A program made the position numbers and the translations under genes. DNA of 64,000 nt from Paenarthrobacter nicotinovorans (GTDB lineage Bacteria; Actinomycetota; Actinomycetes; Actinomycetales; Micrococcaceae), in contig NZ_SZVS01000001.1 in assembly GCF_007670255.1 (NCBI RefSeq), positions 310,001 through 374,000 of the forward strand, read 5' to 3'. How positions within the stretch are numbered: position 1 is the stretch's first letter; each line of letters starts with the position of its first letter. This document shows, piece after piece, positions 46,287-55,354 of the stretch. A model generated the notes under the pieces. It was not told the DNA's origin and searched no databases. It saw nothing but the letters and a program-made list of their open reading frames with translations.

Positions 46287-47937
46287 AGCCCCCTTCGTTC
46301 CGAAGACCAAGGTTGGTAGCTTTACCAACTTCGTAGACGAGCGTGTGGGCGGCTCCGGCATCCTGCGTGAGTTCGGCCGGAAGGTCTTCCCCGACCACTG
46401 GTCGTTCATGTTCGGTGAGGTGGCGCTGTACTCCTTCGTCATCCTGCTGATGTCGGGAACCTTCCTGACCTTCTTCTTCGACCCGTCCATGGCAGAAACC
46501 CACTACCAGGGTTCCTACACGCCGCTGTACAACGTCGAAATGTCTGTTGCCTACAACTCATCGCTGAACATCTCCTTCGATGTCCGCGGTGGCCTGTTCA
46601 TGCGTCAGGTGCACCACTGGGCAGCACTGCTGTTCGTGGCATCGCTGGGCGTGCACATGCTGCGCGTATTCTTCACGGGTGCTTTCCGTAAGCCCCGCGA
46701 AATGAACTGGGTTGTCGGTGGCGTTCTGCTGATCCTGGCCATGGCTGCCGGCTTCACCGGCTACTCCCTCCCCGATGACCTGCTCTCCGGCAACGGCCTG
46801 CGCATCATCGACGGCGTCATCAAGTCCATCCCGGTCATCGGAACCTACATCTCCTTCTTCCTCTTCGGTGGGGAGTTCCCGGGAACGGCCATCATCGGCC
46901 GTCTGTACGTACTGCACATCCTGCTTGTACCTGCACTGATCCTCCTGATGATCGTGATCCACCTGTTCATGGTGGTTGTGCACAAGCACACCCAGTACCC
47001 TGGCCCGGGCCGCAACGACGGCAACGTCGTCGGTTACCCCCTCGGTCCGGTTTATGCTGCCAAGGCCGGTGGCTTCTTCTTCATCGTGTTCGGTGTCCTG
47101 GCACTCATGGCAGCGGCCTTCACCATCAACCCGATCTGGAACTACGGTCCCTACGACCCCTCCCCTGTTTCCGCAGGCACCCAGCCTGACTGGTACATCG
47201 GATTCGTCGACGGCGCACTGCGCCTCATGCCCGGCGTGGTCAACGACTTCCACTTTGAGTGGATTGTCTTCGGACACACGCTCACGCTGAACGTGCTTCT
47301 TCCGGCCCTCGTACCGGCAGGAATCATCTTCACCGTTCTGTTCACCTACCCGTGGATCGAACGCTGGGTAACCAAGGACGACCGTGAACACCACGTTCTC
47401 GACCGTCCCCGGAACGCCCCCACGCGTACTGCCATCGGCGTTGCAGGTTTCACCTGGTACTGCGTCATGTGGGCCGCTGCAGGTTCGGACCTCATCGCCA
47501 CCCACTTCCACGTGTCCCTGAACGACGTGACCTACTGGCTGAGGACCTTGTTCTTCATCGGCCCGGTCATCGCGTTCATCGTCACCAAGCGCATTGCCCT
47601 GGCGCTCCAGCGCAAGGATCGTGAAATCGCCCTCCACGGCCGCGAGACCGGACGCATTGTGCGCCTCCCGCACGGTGAGTTCATCGAGGTCCACGCTCCG
47701 CTGGACGAATACAAGCGGTACAAGCTTGTCGGCTTTGAGTCACCCGCTCCCCTGCCGGCACAGCCGAACGAGCATGGCGTAGTAACCCGCAAGGAGAAGC
47801 GCCGCGCAGCACTGTCCCGCTGGTTCTTCGAAGACCGCGTTGCTCCAGCAACTCCCGCGGAACTCGAAGCAGCCCACTCGCACGGCCACCACGAGGCCAT
47901 TGCAGCTGGCGACGAACAGAAGAGCCTGAGCCACTAG
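46264..47937 (+). CDS. qcrB: Cytochrome b subunit of the bc1 complex (QcrB)
   Basis: Menaquinol-oxidising membrane subunit. The 557-residue protein has eight or nine membrane helices. Heme-ligand helices are HHWAALLFVASLGVHMLRVFF and HILLVPALILLMIVIHLFMVV, with the conserved His pairs. GFTGYSLPDD and the later PDWYIGFVDG belong to the quinol sites. The C-terminal 130 residues are a soluble basic extension specific to Actinobacteria. It overlaps qcrA by 23 bases. A strong terminator follows. Confidence 0.95.
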   Translation: MSASSTAEAPFVPKTKVGSFTNFVDERVGGSGILREFGRKVFPDHWSFMFGEVALYSFVILLMSGTFLTFFFDPSMAETHYQGSYTPLYNVEMSVAYNSSLNISFDVRGGLFMRQVHHWAALLFVASLGVHMLRVFFTGAFRKPREMNWVVGGVLLILAMAAGFTGYSLPDDLLSGNGLRIIDGVIKSIPVIGTYISFFLFGGEFPGTAIIGRLYVLHILLVPALILLMIVIHLFMVVVHKHTQYPGPGRNDGNVVGYPLGPVYAAKAGGFFFIVFGVLALMAAAFTINPIWNYGPYDPSPVSAGTQPDWYIGFVDGALRLMPGVVNDFHFEWIVFGHTLTLNVLLPALVPAGIIFTVLFTYPWIERWVTKDDREHHVLDRPRNAPTRTAIGVAGFTWYCVMWAAAGSDLIATHFHVSLNDVTYWLRTLFFIGPVIAFIVTKRIALALQRKDREIALHGRETGRIVRLPHGEFIEVHAPLDEYKRYKLVGFESPAPLPAQPNEHGVVTRKEKRRAALSRWFFEDRVAPATPAELEAAHSHGHHEAIAAGDEQKSLSH

Positions 47938-47956
47938 CAGCTCGGAACTCAACCAC

Positions 47957-47996
47957 AAGAGGGGCCCAGTCCACACGGACTGGGCCCCTCTTTTGT
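47957..47996. terminator. Terminator after qcrB
   Basis: Perfect 16-base-pair stem, arms AAGAGGGGCCCAGTCC and its complement around ACAC, followed by TTTTG. It ends the ctaE-qcrCAB operon and may also serve the convergent gene. Confidence 0.88.
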
Positions 47997-48067
47997 CTTG
48001 TCGTGATGATACGCACGGCACCCCCTGGAACAGGAGCAGCACACACGGAGCCCATCACGGGCTTGTA

Positions 48068-48856
48068 CTACTGGGTCCGGTACCCCGAGGCGTAGTTCCG
48101 GGTTGGGCGCACACCGGGCCGTTGCAGGGGAATCCAGAGCTTGTACCGGTCGGCACGGTAGTACGACACCGAGTAGTCCACCATGGCGCGGGCAACGAAC
48201 GCGTGCCGCTGTATCTTCAGCAGCGGGGAACCCACGTCAACGTTAAGCAGCCTGGCAGTCGAAGGAGAGGCCGCGGTGGCTTCGATCATGTCCTCGCCCC
48301 ACTCCATGACAAGGCCGTATCGTTCGCTCAGCACGTTGTACAGCGAGGTGGGAGGCGCCTCGTCGAGAAGCCCCGGGACACGGTGCGCAGGGATGAAGTT
48401 CTCATCCACGCTCATGGGCTCGTTGTCGGCCAACAGAAGCCTGCGGAAGCGCACCAGGGGTGTCCCCTCGTCCAGCTGGAGTTCGCGCGCCAGAAACGCA
48501 CTCGCCGCAATCTGCTCGAAGCTGAGGACCTTGGCAGCCGGCACCATGCCACGACGCTGCATTTCCTCGCTGTACGACGTCAGCTTCACCTGCAGATCAA
48601 GCTTTGGCTTCTTGACGAAAGTCCCCAGGCCCACAACACGCTCAATGACTTCCTCTCCAACCAAGGCATCAATCGCTTGGCGGACGGTCATGCGAGCGAG
48701 CCCAAAGCGTTCGGAAAGGTCCCGCTCGGACGGCAGGGCTGAACCGGGCGGACAGGATTGCGCGATGAAGGTTCGCAGGATTTCACGGAGCTGGACGTAG
48801 ATTGGCGTGTTGCTGGATCGATCGATCTCCCCGGCAATGCCCGCGGCGTCAGCCAC
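48068..48856 (-). CDS. GntR/HutC-family regulator, DasR-like
   Basis: The 262-residue protein has an N-terminal winged helix (LPSERDLSERFGLARMTVRQAIDAL) and a C-terminal UTRA ligand domain (PLVRFRRLLLADNEPMSVDENFIP). This layout is that of DasR, which senses glucosamine/N-acetylglucosamine phosphates in Streptomyces. It is divergent from ptsH, and a near-perfect DasR operator lies between them. Together these make the DasR assignment likely, though ligand specificity is not shown. The GTG start at 48856 follows a weak GGCGGA. Confidence 0.88.
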   Translation of the reverse strand: MADAAGIAGEIDRSSNTPIYVQLREILRTFIAQSCPPGSALPSERDLSERFGLARMTVRQAIDALVGEEVIERVVGLGTFVKKPKLDLQVKLTSYSEEMQRRGMVPAAKVLSFEQIAASAFLARELQLDEGTPLVRFRRLLLADNEPMSVDENFIPAHRVPGLLDEAPPTSLYNVLSERYGLVMEWGEDMIEATAASPSTARLLNVDVGSPLLKIQRHAFVARAMVDYSVSYYRADRYKLWIPLQRPGVRPTRNYASGYRTQ

Positions 48857-48907
48857 GACAGTAGTCCGCCATGTAAGTCATGGTTCTAGGATAATTCAGG
48901 GACACCT

Positions 48908-48923
48908 CAGGTCTAGACCAGCG
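48908..48923. promoter_or_regulatory. DasR-responsive element (dre)-like operator
   Basis: The core GGTCTAGACC (48910-48919) is a perfect palindrome and matches the Streptomyces DasR site TGGTCTAGACCA at 11 of 12 positions. It lies upstream of ptsH and of the dasR-like gene, so both could be regulated. Confidence 0.82.
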
Positions 48924-49013
48924 AGGGCCCAAGTTGTTAGGCGCCGGGCGCTGGCCGCTACGCTTGTAGGGATCATTTTTCGGCGGGGTGACCGCCTTAG
49001 CAAAGGAGCTGGC

Positions 49014-49307
49014 TTGCCGCAGCACAAAGCATCGGTTGCCGCAGAAATCGGCCTGCACGCCCGGGCGGCGGCAGTCTTCGTACGCGCTGTCACTGAAACA
49101 GGACTACCGGTAACCATCCGAAAAGCTGACGGACATCCGGTCGACGCCCGCTCGCTGCTTGAGGTCATGACGGAAGACTTCGAACACGGCTGCGAAGTCT
49201 TCTTGGAGGTCGCTCCCGAGGCCCTGACGGACCAGCAAACCATCTCGGAGGCCAACAACGCATTGGCAGCCCTTTCCTCCGTCCTGGAGGCCCCTGAGGC
49301 CCGCTGA
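49014..49307 (+). CDS. ptsH: Phosphocarrier protein HPr
   Basis: General phosphotransferase system carrier. The 97-residue protein has the active-site His15 in IGLHARAAAVF and a regulatory-type Ser47 (ARSLLEVM). The start is TTG 49014, preceded by AAAGGAGCT; the longer frame to 48807 overlaps the regulator and its promoter. The operator for DasR is about 95 bases upstream. No EI or EII gene is present in the window, so only the carrier is visible. A bidirectional terminator follows. Confidence 0.93.
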   Translation: MPQHKASVAAEIGLHARAAAVFVRAVTETGLPVTIRKADGHPVDARSLLEVMTEDFEHGCEVFLEVAPEALTDQQTISEANNALAALSSVLEAPEAR

Positions 49308-49365
49308 GCCGGCCCCATGAATCCGGCGCCGGCGGGATTCATGAATCAGATCTGAAATGGAACAA

Positions 49366-49405
49366 AAAAGGATGGGCCCCACCTTTCGGTGGGGCCCATC
49401 CTTTT
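49366..49405. terminator. Bidirectional terminator between ptsH and ctaF
   Basis: 18-base-pair perfect stem around TTTC. The outer arm pair AAAAGG/CCTTTT gives an A-run on one side and a T-run on the other. It separates convergent genes. Confidence 0.9.
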
Positions 49406-49417
49406 CAAAGTGAAGAA

Positions 49418-49819
49418 CTAGTGGGCGTGGTCGCCGCGGCTGTACTCAAAGACCCAGCCAACGAGTGCGACGAGCGCCAGGCCGCCGGCCACGTAGGTGA
49501 CCCAGAAACCAACGGCCAGGCCGAGGAATCCGCCAGCGCAGGACAGACCGAGGACCAGGGGCCACCAGCTCCAGGGGCTGAAGTGTCCCTGCTCACCAGC
49601 GCCTTCGTGGATCTCTGCATCAGGACGGTCCTCCGGACGCATTCCGATGCGCTTGCCGGTGAAGCCAAGGTAGGCACCGATCATGCCTGCGAGCCCACCG
49701 ACCAGCAGGATGCCGAGCACGCCGACCCACTCGGACCATTCGGTCAGGAAGCCATATGCGATGGCTACTGGCACGAAGAAGAAGACTCCGGCCCCGAAGA
49801 GCCACGATTCAATTTTCAT
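49418..49819 (-). CDS. ctaF: Cytochrome c oxidase subunit IV (actinobacterial CtaF)
   Basis: Small accessory subunit found in Actinobacteria. The 133-residue protein has four membrane helices and the sequence [21 protein letters not shown] at the start, matching the family. Its start overlaps the ctaD stop by 4 bases. It ends ctaC-ctaD-ctaF, which together with ctaE 6 kb away makes the aa3 oxidase. Confidence 0.9.
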   Translation of the reverse strand: MKIESWLFGAGVFFFVPVAIAYGFLTEWSEWVGVLGILLVGGLAGMIGAYLGFTGKRIGMRPEDRPDAEIHEGAGEQGHFSPWSWWPLVLGLSCAGGFLGLAVGFWVTYVAGGLALVALVGWVFEYSRGDHAH

Positions 49820-51537
49820 TTACTGACGTCCCTCTGGTCGGCGTTACCCAAGACTGCTGCTGCGGGTGACGGAGCCTCGGCGGTGTGCACCTGGGCCAAC
49901 TCCGGGTGGTGGAGATCCAGGGCCGGGCGTTCGGAGCGAATACGGGGCAAGGAGGTGAAGTTGTGGCGCGGCGGCGGGCAAGAGGTTGCCCATTCCAGCG
50001 AAGCACCAAAGCCCCACGGGTCATCCACTTCAACCTTCTTGTTGCTGCGCCACGTGATGTAGACGTTCCAGAAGAACGGCAGCAGTGATGCACCCAGGAC
50101 GAAGGAAGAGATGGTGGAGAACTGGTTCATCCACGTGAAGTTATCCTGCGGCATGTAGTCGGCGTAACGGCGCGGCATACCTTCAACACCGAGCCAGTGC
50201 TGGATAAGGAACGTGCCGTGGAAACCGAGGAACAGGAGCCAGAAGTGGATCTTTCCGAGACGCTCGTTCAGCATCTTTCCGGTCCACTTGGGCCACCAGA
50301 AGTAGAAGCCTGCGAACATGGCGAACACGACGGTACCGAACACGACGTAGTGGAAGTGGGCCACCACGAAGTAGGAGTCGGAAACGTGGAAGTCCAGCGG
50401 CGGGGAAGCCAGGATAATGCCTGTCAGGCCACCGAAGAGGAAGGTCACCAGGAAGCCGATGCTCCAGAGCATGGGCGTCTCGAAGGTGATGGATCCCTGC
50501 CACAGCGTGCCGATCCAGTTGAAGAACTTCACACCCGTGGGTACTGCGATCAGCATGGTCATGAAGGCGAAGAACGGCAGCAGCACCGAGCCGGTGACAT
50601 ACATGTGGTGGGCCCACACCGTCACGGACAGGGCAGCGATGGCAATGGTTGCGTAGACAAGGCCCTTGTAACCGAAGATCGGCTTCCGGCTGAAGACCGG
50701 GAAGATCTCGGAGACGATGCCGAAGAACGGCAGGGCGATGATGTACACCTCGGGGTGGCCGAAGAACCAGAACAGGTGCTGCCAGAGAACGGCGCCACCG
50801 TTTTCGGGATCGAAGATGTGCGCACCGAAGCGGCGGTCAGCGCCAAGGGCGAAGAGGGCTGCAGCCAGCGGCGGGAAGGCCATGAGGACCAGGATTGCCG
50901 TCACCAGGGTGTTCCAGGTGAAGATCGGCATACGCCACATGGTCATGCCCGGGGCACGCATGCAGATGATGGTGGTGATGAAGTTGACAGCACCGAGGAT
51001 GGTGCCGAAACCGGAGAGCGCAAGTCCGAAGACCCACAGGTCACCACCGACACCAGGGCTGAATGTCGTGTTCGACAACGGCGCGTAGGCGAACCAACCA
51101 AAGCTTGCCGCACCCTGCGGGGTGATGAAGCCGGAGACTGCAATGGTGGAGCCGAAGAGGAAGAACCAGAAAGCCAAAGCGTTCAGTCGGGGGAACGCAA
51201 CATCCGGTGCACCGATCTGCAACGGCATGATCACGTTGGCGAAGCCGGCGAACAGAGGCGTTGCGAACATCAGCAGCATCACGGTGCCGTGCATCGTGAA
51301 CATCTGGTTGTACTGCTCTTTGGTCTGCAGGATCTGCATACCGGGTTCGAACAGTTCTGCACGGATCAGCAGCGCCATGACGCCACCGAGGCAGAAGAAC
51401 ACGAACGACGCGATCAGGTACATGTACCCGATGGTCTTGTGGTCCGTGGAGGTGATCCAGTTGACGACGATGCGTCCCTTGGATTTAGGAACTACGGGAG
51501 CCTCGAGGGTCCCGGCGGATTGAGTGTAAGTAGCCAC
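49816..51537 (-). CDS. ctaD: Cytochrome c oxidase subunit I
   Basis: Catalytic heme-copper subunit. The 573-residue protein has twelve membrane helices. The motif [17 protein letters not shown] contains a copper-ligand His and the Tyr crosslinked to it. The heme helix HFHYVVFGT and the other ligand His residues are present (AHHMYVTG). The C-terminal 60 residues are soluble and Pro-rich. It is 10 bases downstream of ctaC. Menaquinol-fed electrons arrive through QcrC. Confidence 0.96.
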   Translation of the reverse strand: MATYTQSAGTLEAPVVPKSKGRIVVNWITSTDHKTIGYMYLIASFVFFCLGGVMALLIRAELFEPGMQILQTKEQYNQMFTMHGTVMLLMFATPLFAGFANVIMPLQIGAPDVAFPRLNALAFWFFLFGSTIAVSGFITPQGAASFGWFAYAPLSNTTFSPGVGGDLWVFGLALSGFGTILGAVNFITTIICMRAPGMTMWRMPIFTWNTLVTAILVLMAFPPLAAALFALGADRRFGAHIFDPENGGAVLWQHLFWFFGHPEVYIIALPFFGIVSEIFPVFSRKPIFGYKGLVYATIAIAALSVTVWAHHMYVTGSVLLPFFAFMTMLIAVPTGVKFFNWIGTLWQGSITFETPMLWSIGFLVTFLFGGLTGIILASPPLDFHVSDSYFVVAHFHYVVFGTVVFAMFAGFYFWWPKWTGKMLNERLGKIHFWLLFLGFHGTFLIQHWLGVEGMPRRYADYMPQDNFTWMNQFSTISSFVLGASLLPFFWNVYITWRSNKKVEVDDPWGFGASLEWATSCPPPRHNFTSLPRIRSERPALDLHHPELAQVHTAEAPSPAAAVLGNADQRDVSK

Positions 51538-51547
51538 GTCGCTCCCC

Positions 51548-52417
51548 TTACTTTTCGTTCAGGTTCGGATTGCGGTCGTATTCCGCACCGAGCAGGCCCG
51601 TGTTGCCATCCTGGCGGAGCTTGTCCATGTGGGCCTTGAACTCAGACTCGGAGACAACCTTGACGCGGAAAAGCATTTCGGAGTGGTATTCACCGCAAAG
51701 TTCAGCACACTTGCCATCGAAGGTGCCTTCCTTCGTCGGGGTGAACCGGATGTAGTTGGTCTTGCCCGGGATCATGTCGCGCTTCTGGAGGAACGCGGGG
51801 ACCCAGAAAGAGTGGATGACATCGCGGGAGTTCAGTTCCAGGTCAACGGACTTGTTGACCGGCAAGTACAGCGTGGGGAGCAGTTCCTTGTCGACCTCGT
51901 TGCCGGTCAGGTGCGCCTGGACGCCAGCCTCGTGGAGGTCCTCGGTGATGACCTGGCCCTGCTTGTAGTTGAAGTCCCATGCCCACTGCTTGCCGCGGAC
52001 ATCAACGACGACGTCGGCCGGCTGTGAGCGGTCATCGATCGCACGCTGGTCCTGGTCGGTGAAGTAGAAGAACACCAGAACCATGAACAGCGGGATGGTC
52101 AAGTAAAAGACCTCGAGCGGCAGGTTGTAGCTGAGCTGCTTGGGGAATCCCGTGGTGCCCTTGCGGCGACGGTAAGCAATGATGCACCAGACCAGAAGGC
52201 CCCACGTGATGATACCGACTGCCAAAGCGGCGATCCATGAGTTGACCCAGAGGTCCATGATCCGGTCAGTGTGGTTGGTAGTGCCGCGCTCTGTAGGCAG
52301 CCAACCCTTCTCTACCTCTGGTGAACATCCGGTCAAAACCAACGCGCCGGCGAGTGCCAAGCCAGTGATCGAGGTGATCTTTATGCGTCGGCTGCCGGTT
52401 CGGTTCTGCGAACTCAC
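51548..52417 (-). CDS. ctaC: Cytochrome c oxidase subunit II
   Basis: Carries the CuA centre. The 289-residue protein from GTG 52417 begins with a lipoprotein signal peptide ([15 protein letters not shown]) with Cys31 as the lipid-modified residue. Two membrane helices and the cupredoxin domain follow with [14 protein letters not shown] (CuA Cys pair, His and Met ligands). The GTG follows GAGGAAGGG about 10 bases upstream. The frame to 52474 is unnecessary and would bury the signal. Confidence 0.94.
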   Translation of the reverse strand: MSSQNRTGSRRIKITSITGLALAGALVLTGCSPEVEKGWLPTERGTTNHTDRIMDLWVNSWIAALAVGIITWGLLVWCIIAYRRRKGTTGFPKQLSYNLPLEVFYLTIPLFMVLVFFYFTDQDQRAIDDRSQPADVVVDVRGKQWAWDFNYKQGQVITEDLHEAGVQAHLTGNEVDKELLPTLYLPVNKSVDLELNSRDVIHSFWVPAFLQKRDMIPGKTNYIRFTPTKEGTFDGKCAELCGEYHSEMLFRVKVVSESEFKAHMDKLRQDGNTGLLGAEYDRNPNLNEK

Positions 52418-52528
52418 AGACGGCCCTTCCTCTTGTTGCTGTCTCCCGGCAGGCCGAAGGCTCACCGGGCACACTAAAAGTTTTACTACCCGATGTAGAG
52501 CTTACCGCTATCAGGCGGTTTTCGCGCA

Positions 52529-52586
52529 CATGTCAGCGCCGTGGCTCCGGATGCCTTTAAAGCAACCCGCAAGTGGCGCCGACATG
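52529..52586. repeat. Inverted repeat between erpA and ctaC
   Basis: CATGTCAGCGCC (52529-52540) and GGCGCCGACATG (52575-52586) pair except for one wobble, with a 34-base loop. It lies downstream of erpA and upstream of ctaC. It may be a terminator or a regulatory stem. Confidence 0.45.
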
Positions 52587-52601
52587 CGGCGATGGCTCAC
52601 A

Positions 52602-52991
52602 TCAGTGGAACGAATCACCGCAGGCGCAAGACCCGCCGGCGTTCGGGTTGTCAATGGTGAAGCCTTGCTTCGAAATGGTGTCCTCGAAGTCGATGCTTGC
52701 GCCGCTGAGGTAAGGGACACTCATCTTGTCCACAATGACCTCAACACCGTCGTAATCCCGCACAGCGTCTCCGTCGAGCATCCGCTCGTCAAAGTAGAGC
52801 TGGTAGATCAAGCCGGAGCAGCCGCCAGGCTGGACTGCAACGCGCAGCCGAAGGTCGGTGCGCCCTTCCTGTTCGAGGAGGCTGCGGACCTTGCCTGCCG
52901 CCACGTCGGTCAGGTTGACCTCGTGCGTGGGCAGCTCGTCGTTGGCGACGACCTGTGTTCCGGTGCTGTTTTCGTTGGTTGCAGTGCTCAT
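52602..52991 (-). CDS. erpA: Iron-sulfur cluster insertion protein (ErpA/HesB family)
   Basis: A-type carrier that delivers Fe-S clusters to apoproteins. The 129-residue protein has the three ligand cysteines: Cys58 (QPGGCSG) and Cys122/Cys124 (SCACGDSF). The first 25 residues are a poorly ordered extension. It lies next to the respiratory genes, whose Rieske protein needs such a cluster; a functional link is reasonable but not proved. Confidence 0.93.
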   Translation of the reverse strand: MSTATNENSTGTQVVANDELPTHEVNLTDVAAGKVRSLLEQEGRTDLRLRVAVQPGGCSGLIYQLYFDERMLDGDAVRDYDGVEVIVDKMSVPYLSGASIDFEDTISKQGFTIDNPNAGGSCACGDSFH

Positions 52992-53152
52992 TGGCCTACC
53001 TTCTTATGAAGCTTCTGGCGGCGGCGCCGGGACGCTGCCTGCCCTTACCCAATTACATACGGGTTACAGCTAATGCTACGTCGCGCAGACGCTTAGCTAT
53101 AACTCCTGACGTAACCACGGACAGCATTTCCTTGTTCCCGGCCGAACGGGTC

Positions 53153-54586
53153 CTAGGCGCCCAGCCCCTCGGCATTCAGACGCGCAAGCATCAGGGCCTC
53201 GGCCAGCACAGCATGGCGGAAGTCGCCGATGTGCAGGGATTCGTTGGCGCTGTGGGCACGGGAGTCAGGGTCCTCCACACCGGTCACCAGGATCTGAACG
53301 TCCGGATACATCTCCATGAGGTCGGCGATGAACGGGATGGAGCCACCGATTCCCATCTCGACGGGCTTGACGCCCCACGACTCCTCCAAGGCCCACAAAG
53401 CCACCTTCGCAGCCCCGGAAGTCGTGTCGGTGGCAAAAGCGTTCCCCCGCTCCCCCGGCGTAAAGGTCACCCTGGCACCGAAGGGGGCGTTCGATTCCAC
53501 ATGCTGCTTCAGGGCCTCCATGGCAGCTTCGGGGTCCTGACCCGGCGCAAGGCGCATGCTGAACTTTGCCCGGGCCGCGGGGATCAAGGTATTGGATGCG
53601 ACATCAACCGCCGGGACGTCCATACCGATGATGGACAAGGCCGGCTTGGTCCACAGGCGCGAACCGATCGTGCCGCTCCCGGCGAGCCGCACGCCGTCGA
53701 GCACTGACGCATCCGCGCGGTAGTCCTCCTCGGTGAGGTCGACCGCAACGTCGTCGCGGGCCGCCAAGCCGGGAACCGCCACGTTGCCGTCGTCGTCGTG
53801 GAGAGTCGCAATCAGGCGCGACAACAGCGTGGGAGCATCCAGGACCGGTCCGCCAAACATCCCCGAGTGGACAGCGTGGTCCAAAACCCGGACTTCGAAC
53901 GTTCCGTCCACCAAGCCACGGAGGCTGGTGGTCAGAGCCGGGACGCCCACCTTCCAGTTGCTCGAGTCGGCAACGACGATCACATCTGCCCGCAGCAGCT
54001 CCTGGTGCTCCTCAAGGAAGGTGCCGAACGTCGGCGAGCCGGCTTCCTCCTCACCTTCGAAGAAGAAGGTCACACCGAGACCGAGGTCCTCGCCGAGGAC
54101 CTTGCTGACAGCACTGTAGGCTGCCAGGTGCGCCATGATGCCGGCCTTGTCGTCAGCGGCTCCGCGCCCGTAAAGGCGTCCATCCCGCTCCTCTGCCACG
54201 AACGGTTCGGACCTCCACAGAGCCCGGTCCCCCGGCGGCTGTACATCGTGGTGGGCGTACAAAAGGATGGTGGGTTTTCCTTCCGCCGCTGGTCGACGGG
54301 CGACGACGGCGGGACCACCGGGGGTCCCGTCGGCTTTGTCGCACCTGAGGATCCGGACGTCGGTCATGCCGGCAGCCTTGACCAGCGACGACACGGCCTC
54401 GGCGCTTCGATCCAGTTCCTTGGGGTCGAAGCTCGGCCATGCAATGCCTGGAATCGAGACGAGCCCGCGCAGGGAATCCATGGTGGAGTCGAAGGACTCG
54501 TCAACCGCCGTGGCCAGTGCCTCGACCGGGATGTCGCCGGAGTACTGTTGCTTGTTCTGCGGGGTGTCCGCATGTGCTGAAGTCAT
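53153..54586 (-). CDS. M20-family dipeptidase/metallopeptidase
   Basis: The 477-residue protein has the M20 zinc motifs: YAHHDVQPPG, GAADDKAGI, FEGEEEAGSPTF (catalytic Glu) and a late LHI stretch (NESLHI). A dimerisation insert (about 190-310) lies between the two halves of the catalytic domain. It probably cleaves dipeptides or acyl-amino acids; specificity is not readable. I chose ATG 54586, preceded by TAAAGT at 7 bases, over the longer frame to 54640, which has no ribosome site. Confidence 0.92.
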   Translation of the reverse strand: MTSAHADTPQNKQQYSGDIPVEALATAVDESFDSTMDSLRGLVSIPGIAWPSFDPKELDRSAEAVSSLVKAAGMTDVRILRCDKADGTPGGPAVVARRPAAEGKPTILLYAHHDVQPPGDRALWRSEPFVAEERDGRLYGRGAADDKAGIMAHLAAYSAVSKVLGEDLGLGVTFFFEGEEEAGSPTFGTFLEEHQELLRADVIVVADSSNWKVGVPALTTSLRGLVDGTFEVRVLDHAVHSGMFGGPVLDAPTLLSRLIATLHDDDGNVAVPGLAARDDVAVDLTEEDYRADASVLDGVRLAGSGTIGSRLWTKPALSIIGMDVPAVDVASNTLIPAARAKFSMRLAPGQDPEAAMEALKQHVESNAPFGARVTFTPGERGNAFATDTTSGAAKVALWALEESWGVKPVEMGIGGSIPFIADLMEMYPDVQILVTGVEDPDSRAHSANESLHIGDFRHAVLAEALMLARLNAEGLGA

Positions 54587-54593
54587 GGCCCAC

Positions 54594-54599
54594 ACTTTA
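54594..54599 (-). promoter_or_regulatory. Leaderless-type -10 box of the M20 gene
   Basis: TAAAGT on the minus strand, 7 bases before the ATG at 54586. Confidence 0.48.
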
Positions 54600-54689
54600 C
54601 CTCCGGCTGGCCGGCCATCCCGGGATGCCCGACCGGGCACCGAAGAGGCATCGACCGGGACGACGTAACCTGCGCCACCTCGCTGAGGG

Positions 54690-54695
54690 TATTCT
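54690..54695 (+). promoter_or_regulatory. Leaderless-type -10 box of the DUF3043 gene
   Basis: TATTCT, 6 bases before GTG 54702. Confidence 0.52.
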
Positions 54696-54701
54696 GTATG
54701 G

Positions 54702-55295
54702 GTGTTCGGACGTAAAAAGGAAGAGCCCAGCGCTCAGTCAACAGTAGACCAGGCCTACGCCACCGCCCCGGCGCCGGGCGCCGGCAAGGGCGCCCCTACG
54801 CCCAAGCGGAAGGACCAGGAAGCCGCCCGGAAGCGCCCTCTTGTGCCCACCGACCGCAAGGCCTCGAAAGCGGCAGAACGGGTGGCTATCCAGGATCAGC
54901 GCATGAAGATGCGGCAGGCATTGGATACCGGTGATGAGAAGTACCTCCCCTTGCGCGACAAGGGCCCTCAGAAGCGGTACGTTCGCGACTACGTCGACGC
55001 CCGCTTCAGCCTGGGCGAATACCTGATGTTCGGCGCTTTGCTGTTCGTGGTCATTTCCTTGATCATTCCGCCGACCAGTGCCGGGATCAGCTACGTCCTG
55101 GTGGGCTTCTGGATCATGTTCCTCGCTGTCTTCGTGGACGTTTTCATTCTTTCCCGCAGGCTTCGCAAGCAGTTGACTGCGAAGTTCGGCGAGGTCGAGC
55201 GGGGATCAGTCTGGTACGGCTGCATGCGCGCCCTCCAGTTCCGCAAGCTTCGCCTCCCCAAGCCACAGGTGAAGCGCGGCCAGTACCCGGCCTAG
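54702..55295 (+). CDS. DUF3043-family membrane protein
   Basis: The 197-residue protein starts MFGRKKEEPSAQ, with a long basic, disordered N-terminus, and continues KYLPLRDKGPQKRYVRDYVD, the family signature divided by glycine. Two membrane helices occupy about 108-150. The C-terminus is basic. DUF3043 proteins are actinobacterial and of unknown function. It is convergent with pyrD across a terminator. Confidence 0.88.
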   Translation: MFGRKKEEPSAQSTVDQAYATAPAPGAGKGAPTPKRKDQEAARKRPLVPTDRKASKAAERVAIQDQRMKMRQALDTGDEKYLPLRDKGPQKRYVRDYVDARFSLGEYLMFGALLFVVISLIIPPTSAGISYVLVGFWIMFLAVFVDVFILSRRLRKQLTAKFGEVERGSVWYGCMRALQFRKLRLPKPQVKRGQYPA

Positions 55296-55309
55296 AGCCC
55301 CATTGACAA

Positions 55310-55340
55310 GAAGACCCCGGACCACTGGTCCGGGGTCTTC
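55310..55340. terminator. Bidirectional terminator between the DUF3043 gene and pyrD
   Basis: 15-base arms (from 55310 and to 55340) are perfect complements around a one-base centre, giving a small loop in practice. They lie between convergent stop codons. Confidence 0.83.
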
Positions 55341-55354
55341 TGCTTTGAGAGGCT

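Noticed and set aside
50197..51639. 480-codon open frame on the plus strand opposite ctaD
   Set aside because: It is the antisense shadow of a fully motif-supported oxidase subunit I gene. Its translation is highly charged and without any family signature, as expected from high-GC shadow frames.
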